From Bacillota bacterium (GTDB lineage: Bacteria > Bacillota > Clostridia > Acetivibrionales > DTU013), in the NCBI GenBank assembly GCA_023433505.1, contig JAEZCO010000031.1, positions 124,001 through 188,000 of the forward strand: DNA of 64,000 nucleotides. Reading direction: 5' to 3'. A model generated the notes under the pieces. It was not told the origin of the DNA. It ran no database searches and saw only the letters and a program-made list of their open reading frames with translations. Positions 53,073 through 62,186 of the stretch are shown one piece after another. Every line of letters begins with the position of its first letter. The stretch's first letter is position 1. The position numbers and the translations under genes are program-made.

Positions 53073-54021
53073 TTACTTTCTCCTCTACAGCTTCATCTAT
53101 GGCAGCCTCAATGCGAGGGTCCTTCTTATCTTCATCGGATAATGACAGTATCGCTGTTAACGGATCAACTGCCGTTCCATCACCGAAGGGAATATCATAC
53201 TGTATAACCTGTATGATTTCCGCAGGCACTTCGCCTTTTGGAATGCAAGGAAGATCACCTATCCGCAAGCTCTTTGCCAGTTCTTTTGTTGTTGCGTATG
53301 TTCGGTACCCGTTGTCGTTCAGTAAGGTATAGCTGCTGAGAGCCGACATACCTCCTAACGTGAGTTCTCTCATACCACATGGTTTGTCCAGACGATATTC
53401 TTTTGCCACCGGATTTCGTAAAACGGGACGCAGCATATTCCATAAAGCAGTACTGCTTTGCTCCCAAATAAAATATCTGCTCTTTCCAATTTTCGATACA
53501 AGTGGTATTTTTAGCGCTTCCAGCTCATCAAAGCATCTTGTGATAGACATTTTAGACACACAAAGAGCTTTAGCCGCATCAGTAAGTGAAAATTTTTTCC
53601 ACTTCTGATAGATGGCGACAAGCAGTAGTTTTTGGGTCAAATACGAGATTTCTTTTACCTCCTGCAAAATTCGCTCATCCTGATTGGTAAGTACTGTGCC
53701 CAGAAATGGCATGTATATCTGCTTATCTTTAATAATAAACGGAATTGCTTCCTCTATCAGCTTTTGCTTCGTGTAAGTATTCATACTTTCAAAATACAAC
53801 ACGCACTCCATACGGGATAGTTTTTTCAACTGTTCACGCTGCTTTCGAAGTGCAGAAAGATTGATGGCTTCCTTGGGTTCAGCCAACAGACAGTCCGTCT
53901 CCGCAAGCTTTATAGTATAGAGCCGATAGCTTCCTTTCAGATAAAGCGGAAGCTTGTCTATGCCTGTATAATCAGATATAGCTACCTTGATGTGCAACAT
54001 TTTTTCGATATAATCGTTCAT
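53065..54021 (-). CDS. AbiEi-like winged-helix protein (antitoxin candidate)
   Basis: A 318-residue protein. A winged helix is centred on residues 140-185 (LVAIYQKWKKFSLTDAAKAL, then CVSKMSITRCFDELEALKIPLV), and the C-terminal half includes GGMSALSSYTLLND, which in AbiEi-like proteins forms the antitoxin part. The start is ATG 54021 with AGGTG at good distance; six residues upstream overlap the operator. A perfect inverted repeat lies just before the gene, matching the known autoregulation of AbiEi through inverted repeats. Confidence 0.7.
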   Translation of the reverse strand: MNDYIEKMLHIKVAISDYTGIDKLPLYLKGSYRLYTIKLAETDCLLAEPKEAINLSALRKQREQLKKLSRMECVLYFESMNTYTKQKLIEEAIPFIIKDKQIYMPFLGTVLTNQDERILQEVKEISYLTQKLLLVAIYQKWKKFSLTDAAKALCVSKMSITRCFDELEALKIPLVSKIGKSRYFIWEQSSTALWNMLRPVLRNPVAKEYRLDKPCGMRELTLGGMSALSSYTLLNDNGYRTYATTKELAKSLRIGDLPCIPKGEVPAEIIQVIQYDIPFGDGTAVDPLTAILSLSDEDKKDPRIEAAIDEAVEEKVND

Positions 54022-54030
54022 ATCATCACC

Positions 54031-54073
54031 TTGTAACATAATATTTTTAATTATAACACATTATATGTTACAA
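54031..54073. promoter_or_regulatory. Inverted repeat upstream of AbiE-like pair
   Basis: TTGTAACATA (54031-54040) and TATGTTACAA (54064-54073) are perfect 10-bp arms with a 23-bp A+T-rich spacer that includes a TATAAC box. Confidence 0.7.
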
Positions 54074-54101
54074 TACAAATCTTATACATTGCTTTTAGTA
54101 C

Positions 54102-54130
54102 AAAAAATAAGATAGCATTTTAGCGCTATC
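54102..54130 (-). terminator. Intrinsic terminator after nuclease-like pseudogene
   Basis: On the minus strand GATAGC and GCTATC pair around 8 bases and are followed by TTATTTTTT. Confidence 0.65.
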
Positions 54131-54223
54131 TCACATGCCTTCCACATCATATCAATATATCCATATCAGTTTCTATTTCGTTCCCATCACTTCATCTGGA
54201 CTAAGTGCATCATTAACTTTTTG

Positions 54224-54967
54224 CTATATTTTATATCCAAATATTTTACTTTCTCCTAAGTATCTTTCTAAAGGAGCACTCCTAGAACCTGCTACTTTAA
54301 GCCAAGCTGTAAGCCACGTTATAAAGACTAATATACTATTATCTTTTAAAACCAGAAACTCGGCTGGCTCAAAAATTTCTTCATATGTTTTACCTGGATT
54401 TTCATTTAAAACTTGTTGTTCCTGTAAACTTCCAAGCATACCAAAACATGATAGTCTTCTATAACTTCCGGCTGTTATAAGAATGGAATCTGGAATAATA
54501 ATAAAATCTGGCTGTTCATCAATGGGAATGCTATTTAATGTATTTACAATATTTTCTTTTAAAGTTTCCGGAGAAGGTCCATTAAATCCCCATATTACAA
54601 GTAAAGATTCTTTAATCTTAGGTAAAGATGGCACTGATTGATAATTTCTCGTTAACTTTTTAAGTTTTATACATTTATTTATTGAATCCTGTATAGTATC
54701 CGGTGTTAAATATGTTTTAACTTCTATCATAGCGTAAACTGATTCGACTAACCAAAGCTTATTAGTTGAATCAGGATATAAAGGCGCATTATTAGTTTGA
54801 TCTACAATTATTAAATCTGCTTGATTGGAAAATTCACCTCTACTTGAAAGTATTAGTCCTGTGCTAACTCCAAAAGCTTTAGCAAATTCTACTCTAAAAA
54901 CCTTCCTACAATATCTTCCTTAATTGGAAGATGCCGTACACGTCTGGTATCCCCTTGGAGGAAGCCT
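54224..54967 (-). pseudogene. Broken PD-(D/E)xK nuclease-like gene (DUF6602-like)
   Basis: The C-terminal part, from ATG 54730 (MIEVKTYLTP), is a 168-codon frame. In-frame sequence upstream to about 54900 adds RVEFAKAFGVSTGLILSS, QADLIIVDQT and LVESVYAMIEVKT, giving a D...ExK nuclease-like core as in DUF6602 proteins. Near 54893-54902 the frame shifts: the preceding part (RHLPIKEDIVGRFL) lies in another frame and ends at a TAG. No start codon is found for that part. The gene is therefore frameshifted and N-terminally truncated. It sits beside the AbiE-like pair, perhaps a decayed defence island. Confidence 0.65.
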
Positions 54968-55069
54968 TATTTCGGATAAAGTCGCCGAATAGGCCCTTTT
55001 TAGTCGATTTGGCGCCTGCTTTGGCATTACAATTCAAGTTAATAGTAAAAATATTATCAGCAAATTAGG

Positions 55070-55624
55070 TTAGCGTGATACAAGGTGCTTGGTGTATGGT
55101 TCCAGCAAAAACAGGAGCTGCTCGGTAATTTCCTGCACATTGCAGGGCATAGAATTATTGATCCACCATTCCAATACGCCAATAAACCCAGAAGCCAAAA
55201 AATGAGTGGTTACACCATTTGAAAATGCGTGGTTTTCTGACTTTATACCGATAACCTCGGTAACTGTTTGTGCAATAATGTCATATAAGCGGCTGCGGAA
55301 AAATCCAAATCCCTCATCGCTAAGAAGCAACTTGTATATTGTAAAATTTTTCTCCAAATATTCAAAAATGCTTTGAAATGCACTTGCGTTTAGCGTTTTA
55401 TCAGCAGTATCGGCACAGTGATTCAGCAGCAGCTCGACATACGTTTCGATGCACTTGTCAAGCAAGTCGAATTTATCCACGTAATGCAGGTAAACAGTCC
55501 CTCGGTTTATGTTGGCACGTTCGGCAATGTCATTGATGGTTATTTTCTCAAAGCCTTTTTCAGCTAAGAGGCCGATGAAGGTATTCATAATCAACTGCCT
55601 TGTTTTTTGTATTCGTCTATCCAT
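55070..55624 (-). CDS. TetR family regulator
   Basis: A 184-residue repressor. The helix-turn-helix is MNTFIGLLAEKGFEKITIND, then IAERANINRGTVYLHYVDKFDLL. CGGAGG precedes the ATG. It diverges from the ketopantoate-reductase-like gene. Two operators with the same core TGTTGA-N4-TCAACA lie in the shared 156-bp gap, one near each gene, so it likely represses both itself and its neighbour. Confidence 0.9.
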   Translation of the reverse strand: MDRRIQKTRQLIMNTFIGLLAEKGFEKITINDIAERANINRGTVYLHYVDKFDLLDKCIETYVELLLNHCADTADKTLNASAFQSIFEYLEKNFTIYKLLLSDEGFGFFRSRLYDIIAQTVTEVIGIKSENHAFSNGVTTHFLASGFIGVLEWWINNSMPCNVQEITEQLLFLLEPYTKHLVSR

Positions 55625-55661
55625 AAAGTATCCTCCGGAAATTCAACAAATTAGCGCTATG

Positions 55662-55677
55662 TGTTGATTTATCAACA
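55662..55677. promoter_or_regulatory. TetR operator 1
   Basis: TGTTGA-TTTA-TCAACA, perfect, 38 bp upstream of the TetR start. Confidence 0.75.
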
Positions 55678-55736
55678 GTTGGAACAATTGTAACTATTGA
55701 AATTCTCTCTGCATACAGTATGCTTAGAATATCAAA

Positions 55737-55760
55737 CACGTGTTGAAAAGTCAACACGTG
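55737..55760. promoter_or_regulatory. TetR operator 2
   Basis: CACGTGTTGA-AAAG-TCAACACGTG, perfect 10-bp arms with the same core as operator 1. It lies just after a TTGAAA/TATGCT promoter pair (55697-55724, 16-bp spacer) that drives the reductase gene. Confidence 0.8.
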
Positions 55761-55780
55761 ATTATTCTGGAGGTTGCTTT

Positions 55781-56713
55781 ATGAAAATACTAATTTTTGG
55801 CCGCGGTGTGATAGGAACACAGTACGCCTGGTCTTTCGAAAACGCAGGCCATACGGTTGAGTTTTATGTTCGTGAAGGCAGGAAGGCACAATACGGCTCC
55901 TATGTAAACTTGGAACTATGGGATGCAAGGCAAAACAAAAAAGACCGACTGGTCAAAGAAAAATGGCCTATTGTTATGCAGGAAGAGATAAAGGAAAATC
56001 ACAACTATGACCTCATTTTTATGAGCGTCAACCCCGAGCAGGTAGCAAGCGCGGTAAAATACCTTGCGCCGCGGGTTGGAAATGCGACTGTGCTTTTTTT
56101 CAATAACTTTTGGCGAGACCCTCAAGCAGCTGTTCAGCCGATTCCGCTCAGTCAAATTGTTTATGGCTTTCCCGGTGCCGGCGGCGGGTTTGAAGGAAAC
56201 ACGCTTTACGGTGGACTTTACAAGACGGTTCAGTTTGGAAGATTTGAACCCGAGCCAACCAAAAGAGAATTAGAGGCCCGCAAGCTTTTTGCTCAGGCAG
56301 GCTTCAAGATAATGGTTCAAAAGGACCCACAAAGTTGGCTCTGGAATCACTTCGCGTTCAACGCTGCAATGGAAGCCGAAGTATTAAAAAGCGGCAGTTT
56401 TGAAAAAGTAATTTCCTCGCGCGAAGCGCTTGATGGATTAGGCTGGGACTTGAAAGAAATGATCCCCGTTTTGAAAGCAAAGGGCTCAAAACTTGATGTT
56501 ATGACAAAAGTGTTGAGCGGCCTGCCGCCAAGAGTTGTTGGATTTCTTATGAGCCACGTTGTTTTTTCTCCGAAAAGCATGCCCTATGCACTTGTGGCGC
56601 ATAACCACTTTAAAGTTGGCTATGCCGTACAGGAAGTTATTACAGATGCCAGAAAGTACGGAATAAAGGCACCACGGCTTTACGAAGTAGAAAGCCTAAT
56701 TAGAGAACAGTGA
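55781..56713 (+). CDS. Ketopantoate reductase-like NAD(P)H dehydrogenase
   Basis: A 310-residue member of the ketopantoate reductase (PanE/ApbA) family. The nucleotide site is ILIFGRGVIGTQYA (GxGxxG variant), followed by LIFMSVNPEQVASAV and VLFFNNFWRDP. The Lys and Glu of the canonical pantoate site are only partly matched, so it may reduce another 2-keto acid or ketone. TGGAGG precedes ATG 55781; an upstream extension would run across the operators. It is under a divergent TetR regulator, unlike housekeeping panE, pointing to an inducible detoxification or secondary-metabolism role. Confidence 0.8.
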   Translation: MKILIFGRGVIGTQYAWSFENAGHTVEFYVREGRKAQYGSYVNLELWDARQNKKDRLVKEKWPIVMQEEIKENHNYDLIFMSVNPEQVASAVKYLAPRVGNATVLFFNNFWRDPQAAVQPIPLSQIVYGFPGAGGGFEGNTLYGGLYKTVQFGRFEPEPTKRELEARKLFAQAGFKIMVQKDPQSWLWNHFAFNAAMEAEVLKSGSFEKVISSREALDGLGWDLKEMIPVLKAKGSKLDVMTKVLSGLPPRVVGFLMSHVVFSPKSMPYALVAHNHFKVGYAVQEVITDARKYGIKAPRLYEVESLIREQ

Positions 56714-56766
56714 GCAGATCCAGGAAAAAAGGACAATGACGAAAAGACCTCCTATTCCCTATCTTT

Positions 56767-58212
56767 TTATTGCTCAAGTACCTGTGGCACTGGTTTCATC
56801 TCTGACACATTTTTACGCTTAGGAAGAAAGAAAGCCGGGATGACAGCAATCGCGGCGAAAGCAATTGACCACCAAAAGGCCGTATTGTATGCTCTTGCTT
56901 CCGCTTGGGCTGCCTTCATTGTTTGATAAACGGTAAGTTGGGTTTGAATCACCGTTGCCAGAATCGCCGGTCCGAACGCACCCCCGATGGTTTGCAGAAT
57001 TCTTGTTACTGTGCTGGCATCCGGAACATGGTTCTCCTCAATTCCTATATATGCAGAAGCCATGATTGGGATAAGCAAGCCACCAATACCAGCACCACGG
57101 ATAAGCAATGCGGCTGCCAGCAGCACTTGACTGGTGCTTCCATCCGCAAAAGCAAAGGGGATTGTGCCCAGAACGGTTATAATAAGGCTTGTAAGAACAA
57201 TCCATCGCGAACCAATGCGGTCGGTAAGCGTGCCGAACCAGCTCTGTGTCGCCAACATACCTATACTTTGCGGAATCAGTAACAATCCGGTATAAAAAGC
57301 GCTTTCAGCGCGTACCTGCTGATAGTATAACGGGAAAAGCAGCATCGATCCATTGATGATTAGTCCGGAAAGAAAAAACAAAATACTGCATACGGAAAAA
57401 TTTCTTGACCGAAAGAGGCGTATATCCACCACGGGAGCGCTTTTCTTGCACAAAGCATAGAAGATGAATGCGGCCATCAGGACGATACTAATCATAAGCG
57501 GCACAAATACCACACTGTTTGTAATTCCTCCATAAGAACTAATCTGGGAGATTCCGTAAATGAGAATGGCAAATGCAGGAGAAAGCATGGAGATACCGAT
57601 CCAATCAAGGGTTCCTTTGTGCTCGGATATTTTATCCTTCGGTAATCCTTTAACGGCCAACAGAATCGCAATCAGGATCACGGGAACATTTACATAAAAA
57701 ATCCAGCGCCAACCCAGGCCGTTCACAATCACCCCGCCCAATACTGGTCCCAAAATCGGTCCCAATGCAGAAGGAATACTGATATAGGACATTAGCTGAC
57801 CTAATTGTTTCCCGCCAGATATCTGTACGAGCAGGTTTAATGTGGTAGGAACCATGAGTCCAGCGGCAAGCCCCTGAATGAGCCGGAATACAATCAGGCT
57901 TCCGATATCCCATGACAGGGCTGTCAGCACGGAACCTGCAAAAAATGTAATTAAAGAAAATAGGTAAACTTGCTTTCCTCCAAATCGGTTGTTAGCCCAA
58001 CCGGAAATTGGTGTAGCAATTCCCATTGCCAGCATATAGCCTGTAATCACCCATTGGAGCACCGACATCGTACATTTGAAGTCGACGGAAATGGACTGAA
58101 TCGCCACATTGACCATCGTGGAATCAAGCAGCGGCGTAATTGATCCGATTACCAGTATAATGGCGGCTCTCGCAACTATTGGGTCCAGTTTTTCTTTTTT
58201 CTCTTTTGACAT
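56767..58212 (-). CDS. MFS drug-efflux transporter, DHA2 (EmrB/QacA) type
   Basis: A 481-residue transporter with about 14 membrane segments. Landmarks are ITPLLDSTMVNVAIQSISVD (motif D1), YMLAMGIATPISGWANNRFGGK (motif A) and LGPILGPVLGGVIV (motif C of drug-proton antiporters). GGAGGG precedes the ATG. It is transcribed divergently from a TetR gene with a perfect operator between them, the classical arrangement of an inducible multidrug exporter. It converges with the reductase gene; 53 bp separate them. Confidence 0.92.
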   Translation of the reverse strand: MSKEKKEKLDPIVARAAIILVIGSITPLLDSTMVNVAIQSISVDFKCTMSVLQWVITGYMLAMGIATPISGWANNRFGGKQVYLFSLITFFAGSVLTALSWDIGSLIVFRLIQGLAAGLMVPTTLNLLVQISGGKQLGQLMSYISIPSALGPILGPVLGGVIVNGLGWRWIFYVNVPVILIAILLAVKGLPKDKISEHKGTLDWIGISMLSPAFAILIYGISQISSYGGITNSVVFVPLMISIVLMAAFIFYALCKKSAPVVDIRLFRSRNFSVCSILFFLSGLIINGSMLLFPLYYQQVRAESAFYTGLLLIPQSIGMLATQSWFGTLTDRIGSRWIVLTSLIITVLGTIPFAFADGSTSQVLLAAALLIRGAGIGGLLIPIMASAYIGIEENHVPDASTVTRILQTIGGAFGPAILATVIQTQLTVYQTMKAAQAEARAYNTAFWWSIAFAAIAVIPAFFLPKRKNVSEMKPVPQVLEQ

Positions 58213-58268
58213 TATCTATTTTCCCTCCAGAATGAACCTTCCGTTTAAGGAAACATTTTTATGATCCG

Positions 58269-58291
58269 TAAACGGAACTATGTTCCGTTTA
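58269..58291. promoter_or_regulatory. Candidate TetR operator of efflux genes
   Basis: TAAACGGAAC-TAT-GTTCCGTTTA, a perfect palindrome with 10-bp arms, between the divergent MFS and TetR genes. A related half-site TTCCGTTT lies at 58242-58249. Confidence 0.78.
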
Positions 58292-58373
58292 TAAACTATA
58301 GTATACGAAAGCGCTATTCCGTTGTCAATATTCATTTGTTCGGGTAAAATAAAGAGGAAAGAGGTGGCTCACG

Positions 58374-59039
58374 ATGGCAAAAAAAAAGTATTCTTCGGGT
58401 GCAGCAAGTGCTACTGACGAAACGGCGAATGTGCATTCCGATCATCTCCGTTTTTCTGATGATTCTGAAAAGATGCTGCGGGCGGATGCAAAACATAATC
58501 GAGAGCAGATTCTGCAGGCAGCCCGTAAAGCTTTTTCAGAGAAGGGGCTTTCGGTTCAAATCAGTGAAATCGCCCGAATGGCCGGGATTGGTATTGGTAC
58601 GATATACCGTCATTTTCCGACCAAAGAAGCATTGTTTGATGCGGTCAGTATCAGTTATAAACAAAAGCTTACGGCGGAAGCAAAATCTCTTATTAACCAT
58701 ACCGATCCCGGCAAGGCGTTTTTTGACTTTCTTTCCGGCACTATGGAAGATGGCTTTACAAACAGGGCAGCGAGGGACGCTTTCAGAATCGGCACTTTCC
58801 GTGTACGGACGGAAATCTCCGGTGCTATGCTGGATCTTGAGTCAGCATGTGATGCACTCCTCACCCGAGCGCAACAGGCAAAGGAGATACGGGAAGATAT
58901 TAACACCACAGATTTGTTCGCCCTGATGTCCGGTCTTCTCATGATTGTAGATGAGCTTGAAGATGTCTCTGATACAAGTAGATTCCATCATTTATTGTCT
59001 ATTGTTTTCGACGGTCTTCGTTATAAACCACATGACTAA
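58374..59039 (+). CDS. TetR family regulator of MFS exporter
   Basis: A 221-residue repressor with a poorly conserved N-terminal tail of about 38 residues, then the helix-turn-helix REQILQAARKAFSEKGLSVQ and ISEIARMAGIGIGTIYRHFPTKEALF, and a helical ligand domain. GAGG precedes the ATG. It is divergent from the DHA2 exporter and shares the operator at 58269-58291. The long tail resembles that of TetR proteins near EmrB-type pumps. Confidence 0.9.
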   Translation: MAKKKYSSGAASATDETANVHSDHLRFSDDSEKMLRADAKHNREQILQAARKAFSEKGLSVQISEIARMAGIGIGTIYRHFPTKEALFDAVSISYKQKLTAEAKSLINHTDPGKAFFDFLSGTMEDGFTNRAARDAFRIGTFRVRTEISGAMLDLESACDALLTRAQQAKEIREDINTTDLFALMSGLLMIVDELEDVSDTSRFHHLLSIVFDGLRYKPHD

Positions 59040-59168
59040 TTACAATTCTTTCATTACAAGAATTCTATCTAATTTGAGTACACTCTTTTCTTTATGTTTG
59101 TTTATCAAAACTTCCTCATTTGTTATTTTCTCAATTGATACGCCATAACATCCTTGCGGCATGGTAAA

Positions 59169-59327
59169 CTATGATTTACAGACATAATGAATCTGACAAC
59201 GTCTACCTTCAAAGTAATCATATATGCCATGATCAGAATCTTCTATGCCCTCAAATTCGGCAATAAAAAGCTTCGCTGCCTTTTCTATTTCTTGAATCAG
59301 TTCCTGACCACTCTTATATTCCTGCAT
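59169..59327 (-). CDS. Small acidic protein, 52 residues, function unknown
   Basis: The frame from ATG 59327 reads MQEYKSGQELIQEIEKAAKL and then FIAEFEGIEDSDHGIYDYFE before ending in VCKS and TAG. GAGG lies six bases upstream, so it is probably translated. The first half resembles the start of DUF1706/ClbS-like four-helix proteins, but the rest does not, so it may be a truncated relative. A second short frame just upstream (MAFERKKQKAERINADELS, 59341-59412) may be part of the same decayed gene. Confidence 0.45.
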   Translation of the reverse strand: MQEYKSGQELIQEIEKAAKLFIAEFEGIEDSDHGIYDYFEGRRCQIHYVCKS

Positions 59328-59432
59328 AGGATACCTCGTGTTAGTCTCGGTCTAAACTAAGTTCGTCCGCGTTTATTCGCTCTGCCTTTTGCTTTTTTCG
59401 TTCAAAAGCCATAGCATCATATTATTTTGATG

Positions 59433-60884
59433 TCATTTTTGAGGAGTTTGCTTCCACAACAGTGAAACATTAAAATATATTTTTACTACGCAAAGAAGAA
59501 TCCCTTCTGCAATAGAAAAAATCATTGTCATTGCAGACCACCTCCAAAGCATAGTGTAGGTGTACCCAATTAAATATGGTAAACACGCCAGTACAATCGA
59601 TATGCAGAAAAGTAGGATGGTTTTTATTATCAAACCTGATGGTTTTGCTAAAGTACTTTTTTCTTTTAATACTTTTAAAACCATATTTATAATAAAATAC
59701 AAAAGCAACAAGCAGATAAATGAGCAAATGATATCAAGCGTTGCTACCGAAACAAAGCTGGTATTATAGTTATCGGCACCTTGTGAGGCTGTCATATAAT
59801 TTTGAGCAATGTAAACAGCTGGAGAAAGCATACTATTACAGAGTGTGGCAACAGCGGTCCTATTTTTTAAATCAATCATGACACAAGAACCATAATTCTG
59901 TATACCTCCTGTATGCATGATTTTTTCTCCGTCGGCAGATATATGCCAGCCAAAAACATAATAATCATCACCATCTTGTGGTATGTAAGCACATTGGCTG
60001 ATATCATGTGTTCGTGCAATAGCAAGTTTTAAATTATCAGGAACGTTTGCTTCCCCCATTTGGGCTTTAATCCATTTACTTAAATCAGCAGTGCAGGTAA
60101 TCAAGCCTCCCGCAGGTTTATTGGAGCCTTCAAGTTCAGCATTATATTCTATAATACCTCCAAAAAGAGTTCTGGAGCCATTAATAAATGAATCCTTTTG
60201 CATTGCTTGATCCAGATATAAATAGGTGTTATTCATTCCAAGCGGTAATAAAATGTTATCCTGAATATAAGCTTCATAGTTCTTACCCGTAATAACTTCG
60301 AGCAGATATGCAAGTATTGTATAATTCATATTTACATATTGATATTGCGATCCTGGAGTAAAATCAAGTTCTATACCATTCATTGCTTTTACGCTTTTTT
60401 CTATCACACCCTCATAATCACCTGATGGTAGATTATAGAGTGTTTTATATGGAATTCCGCTAGAATGGGATAATAGCTGACGAATTTTTATATCCGTTTT
60501 TTCCCCTTTGTAAAGAAACTGCAGCCAAGGAATATATTCTGATATATTATCATCCAGATTAATATACCCTTCATCAGTAATCATTTGAATTGCTAAACCA
60601 GTAAACGCTTTTGTCGTTGAACCAAGAACAAATAACGAAGAATCGCTAATATCTACTCCATGGCTTTTCCCGTAATTATCATAATTAAACTTGGAATTCT
60701 TATATTCAACCACTGCGCAAGCCGGTATTCGATGAGCTGTCATGATTTTTTCAGTAGCATTGTGTATATTATTCTCTTTCGAAAAAACATTCAAGTGTAA
60801 GAGCATTATATACGCGAAGACAAAACATAATGTTGTTATCGTAAATATTTTCTTAATCTTATTAACCTTTATAGCTTTTTTCAT
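59433..60884 (-). CDS. Serine hydrolase (beta-lactamase/PBP-like) with C-terminal membrane domain
   Basis: A 483-residue membrane protein. A signal/membrane segment is at residues 12-32. The penicillin-binding fold follows: S-x-x-K at Ser89-Lys92 (GSTTK), Tyr-x-Asn at 183-185 (YVN) and HTGG replacing the KTG box near residue 325. The last 110 residues contain three to four hydrophobic segments. Such class C-like enzymes include D-aminopeptidases, esterases and peptidoglycan hydrolases. The active site faces outward. It follows the dehydrogenase gene by 15 bp, in the same unit. The substrate is unknown. Confidence 0.85.
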   Translation of the reverse strand: MKKAIKVNKIKKIFTITTLCFVFAYIMLLHLNVFSKENNIHNATEKIMTAHRIPACAVVEYKNSKFNYDNYGKSHGVDISDSSLFVLGSTTKAFTGLAIQMITDEGYINLDDNISEYIPWLQFLYKGEKTDIKIRQLLSHSSGIPYKTLYNLPSGDYEGVIEKSVKAMNGIELDFTPGSQYQYVNMNYTILAYLLEVITGKNYEAYIQDNILLPLGMNNTYLYLDQAMQKDSFINGSRTLFGGIIEYNAELEGSNKPAGGLITCTADLSKWIKAQMGEANVPDNLKLAIARTHDISQCAYIPQDGDDYYVFGWHISADGEKIMHTGGIQNYGSCVMIDLKNRTAVATLCNSMLSPAVYIAQNYMTASQGADNYNTSFVSVATLDIICSFICLLLLYFIINMVLKVLKEKSTLAKPSGLIIKTILLFCISIVLACLPYLIGYTYTMLWRWSAMTMIFSIAEGILLCVVKIYFNVSLLWKQTPQK

Positions 60885-60899
60885 TTTCTCCTCTTATCT

Positions 60900-61721
60900 T
60901 TATCTTTTTCCGAAAATCAGCTTATAAACCATATCCACACCTTGTTCGGGAAGCAGCTCGAGCATCGCTAGAAGTTTACCCGTCCCGACTCTGTATCTCA
61001 GTTTTGGATGTCTTGATTCCATTGCCCTAATCACCGTTTTTACCAGACGGCGAGGATCATTCTTTTGATTTAACTCCATCGCCATGAGCGGCTTCATTTT
61101 TGTAAGCAGCTTACTGTAGTACTTTGTTTTTGATATTGTCTTATCAAAATTCTCGTATACCTGCCGCGTGATGTTCGTTTCATAAGAGCCAGGCTGAATC
61201 TTTACAACGGAGATACCCAAATAGATAAGTTCACGCCGAAGGCTGTCGTTGTATGCATCGACCGCGTATTTAGACAATACATACGGCCCGGCAAACGGCT
61301 GTGGAGTCATCCAACCTGACTCCGAACTACAGTTGATAATCCTGCCATGACCTTTATAAATCATCTCAAAAAAGGTTCGATTTACTCTTGCCATACCAAT
61401 CACGTTGACGTTAAGAAGTTTTTCAATGGATTCCACACTGTCGCCTTCAATGAGAGACGTAAACGAAGTTAATCCTGCAAAATTCACAATAGCATCCAGC
61501 TTATCCGTATAGGATCTTATTATTTCAAGAGCAGCATTCACACTCTCCTGTTTTGTAACATCCAGTCGCACCGGAATGATATTCGCCAATTTCCCCAATC
61601 GCATTAGTTCAACTTCATTGGTACCGCCTGCAAATATCGTCCAATTTCCCAATCGGGATAAGTCTTCGACGCAAAGCGTACCAAGTCCGCCTGTTGCCCC
61701 TGTAAATACTGCATATTTCAC
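60900..61721 (-). CDS. Short-chain dehydrogenase/reductase
   Basis: A 273-residue Rossmann-fold oxidoreductase. The nucleotide site is TGATGGLG (residues 7-14), the NAG-type motif is NFAG (80-83), and the catalytic Tyr147-x3-Lys151 is in YVLSK, with the Ser in NCSSESG (130-136). It lacks a signal peptide. It is the first gene of a two-gene unit with the serine hydrolase. No recognisable regulator is nearby. The substrate cannot be told; the length and C-terminal extension (residues 215-273) fit the classical extended group acting on steroids, fatty acyl or sugar derivatives. Confidence 0.85.
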   Translation of the reverse strand: MKYAVFTGATGGLGTLCVEDLSRLGNWTIFAGGTNEVELMRLGKLANIIPVRLDVTKQESVNAALEIIRSYTDKLDAIVNFAGLTSFTSLIEGDSVESIEKLLNVNVIGMARVNRTFFEMIYKGHGRIINCSSESGWMTPQPFAGPYVLSKYAVDAYNDSLRRELIYLGISVVKIQPGSYETNITRQVYENFDKTISKTKYYSKLLTKMKPLMAMELNQKNDPRRLVKTVIRAMESRHPKLRYRVGTGKLLAMLELLPEQGVDMVYKLIFGKR

Positions 61722-62186
61722 GGGTTATCACCTCATCTCACTTCAGGTTAAATCTTCCTTTGCCATTCTATTGCTATTATACTAACCGCATGTTAATTAC
61801 GCAACAACTTGTTCGCCCGCACCGGAACTTCTTGAAATTCTGATGCTTCCAGGGTACGATGCTTCCAAATCGATGCTCCGGTCGCCTTCATGGTTCATCA
61901 AACAATTTAGAATTCTCCCATGATGTTAATTTATAAGCAACTATCCTAAAGGTTTATGCTCGCTGCCGTTAGCTCCAGCGTAAGGAGCTTCTAGCACTAT
62001 AGAACAGGCCTAAATTTTTGCTCTAGATTGAGATCTATATAGTTCAATCCTAAAAATAACGCCAATCATCAAGACTGATAATCGGCGTTAACATTTTTAT
62101 TTATTTTTGCGGTACAAAATATATCCGGGATTATTCGTTCCCTTTGACCTTTACCACTCCTGCAAAAATTCCCTCCTAATTTCCTT
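61722..62186. other. Intergenic region with short repeats and terminator
   Basis: A 465-bp gap. GATGCTTCC occurs twice, and a third related GATGCTCC follows within 35 bp (61840-61880). The hairpin at 62057-62090 is the terminator of the surface-protein gene. No gene with a ribosome site is seen. Confidence 0.5.
62052..62090 (-). terminator. Terminator of surface-protein gene
   Basis: On the minus strand TAACGCCGATTATCA and TGATGATTGGCGTTA pair with two mismatches around GTCT and are followed by TTTTT. On the plus strand TTTTTATTTA follows, so it may be bidirectional. Confidence 0.8.

Noticed and set aside
20107..54959. A 15-base match (CTGGTATCCCCTTGG) at 20107 and 54945
   Set aside because: A few matches of this length are expected by chance in 64 kb on both strands; flanking sequence does not match.
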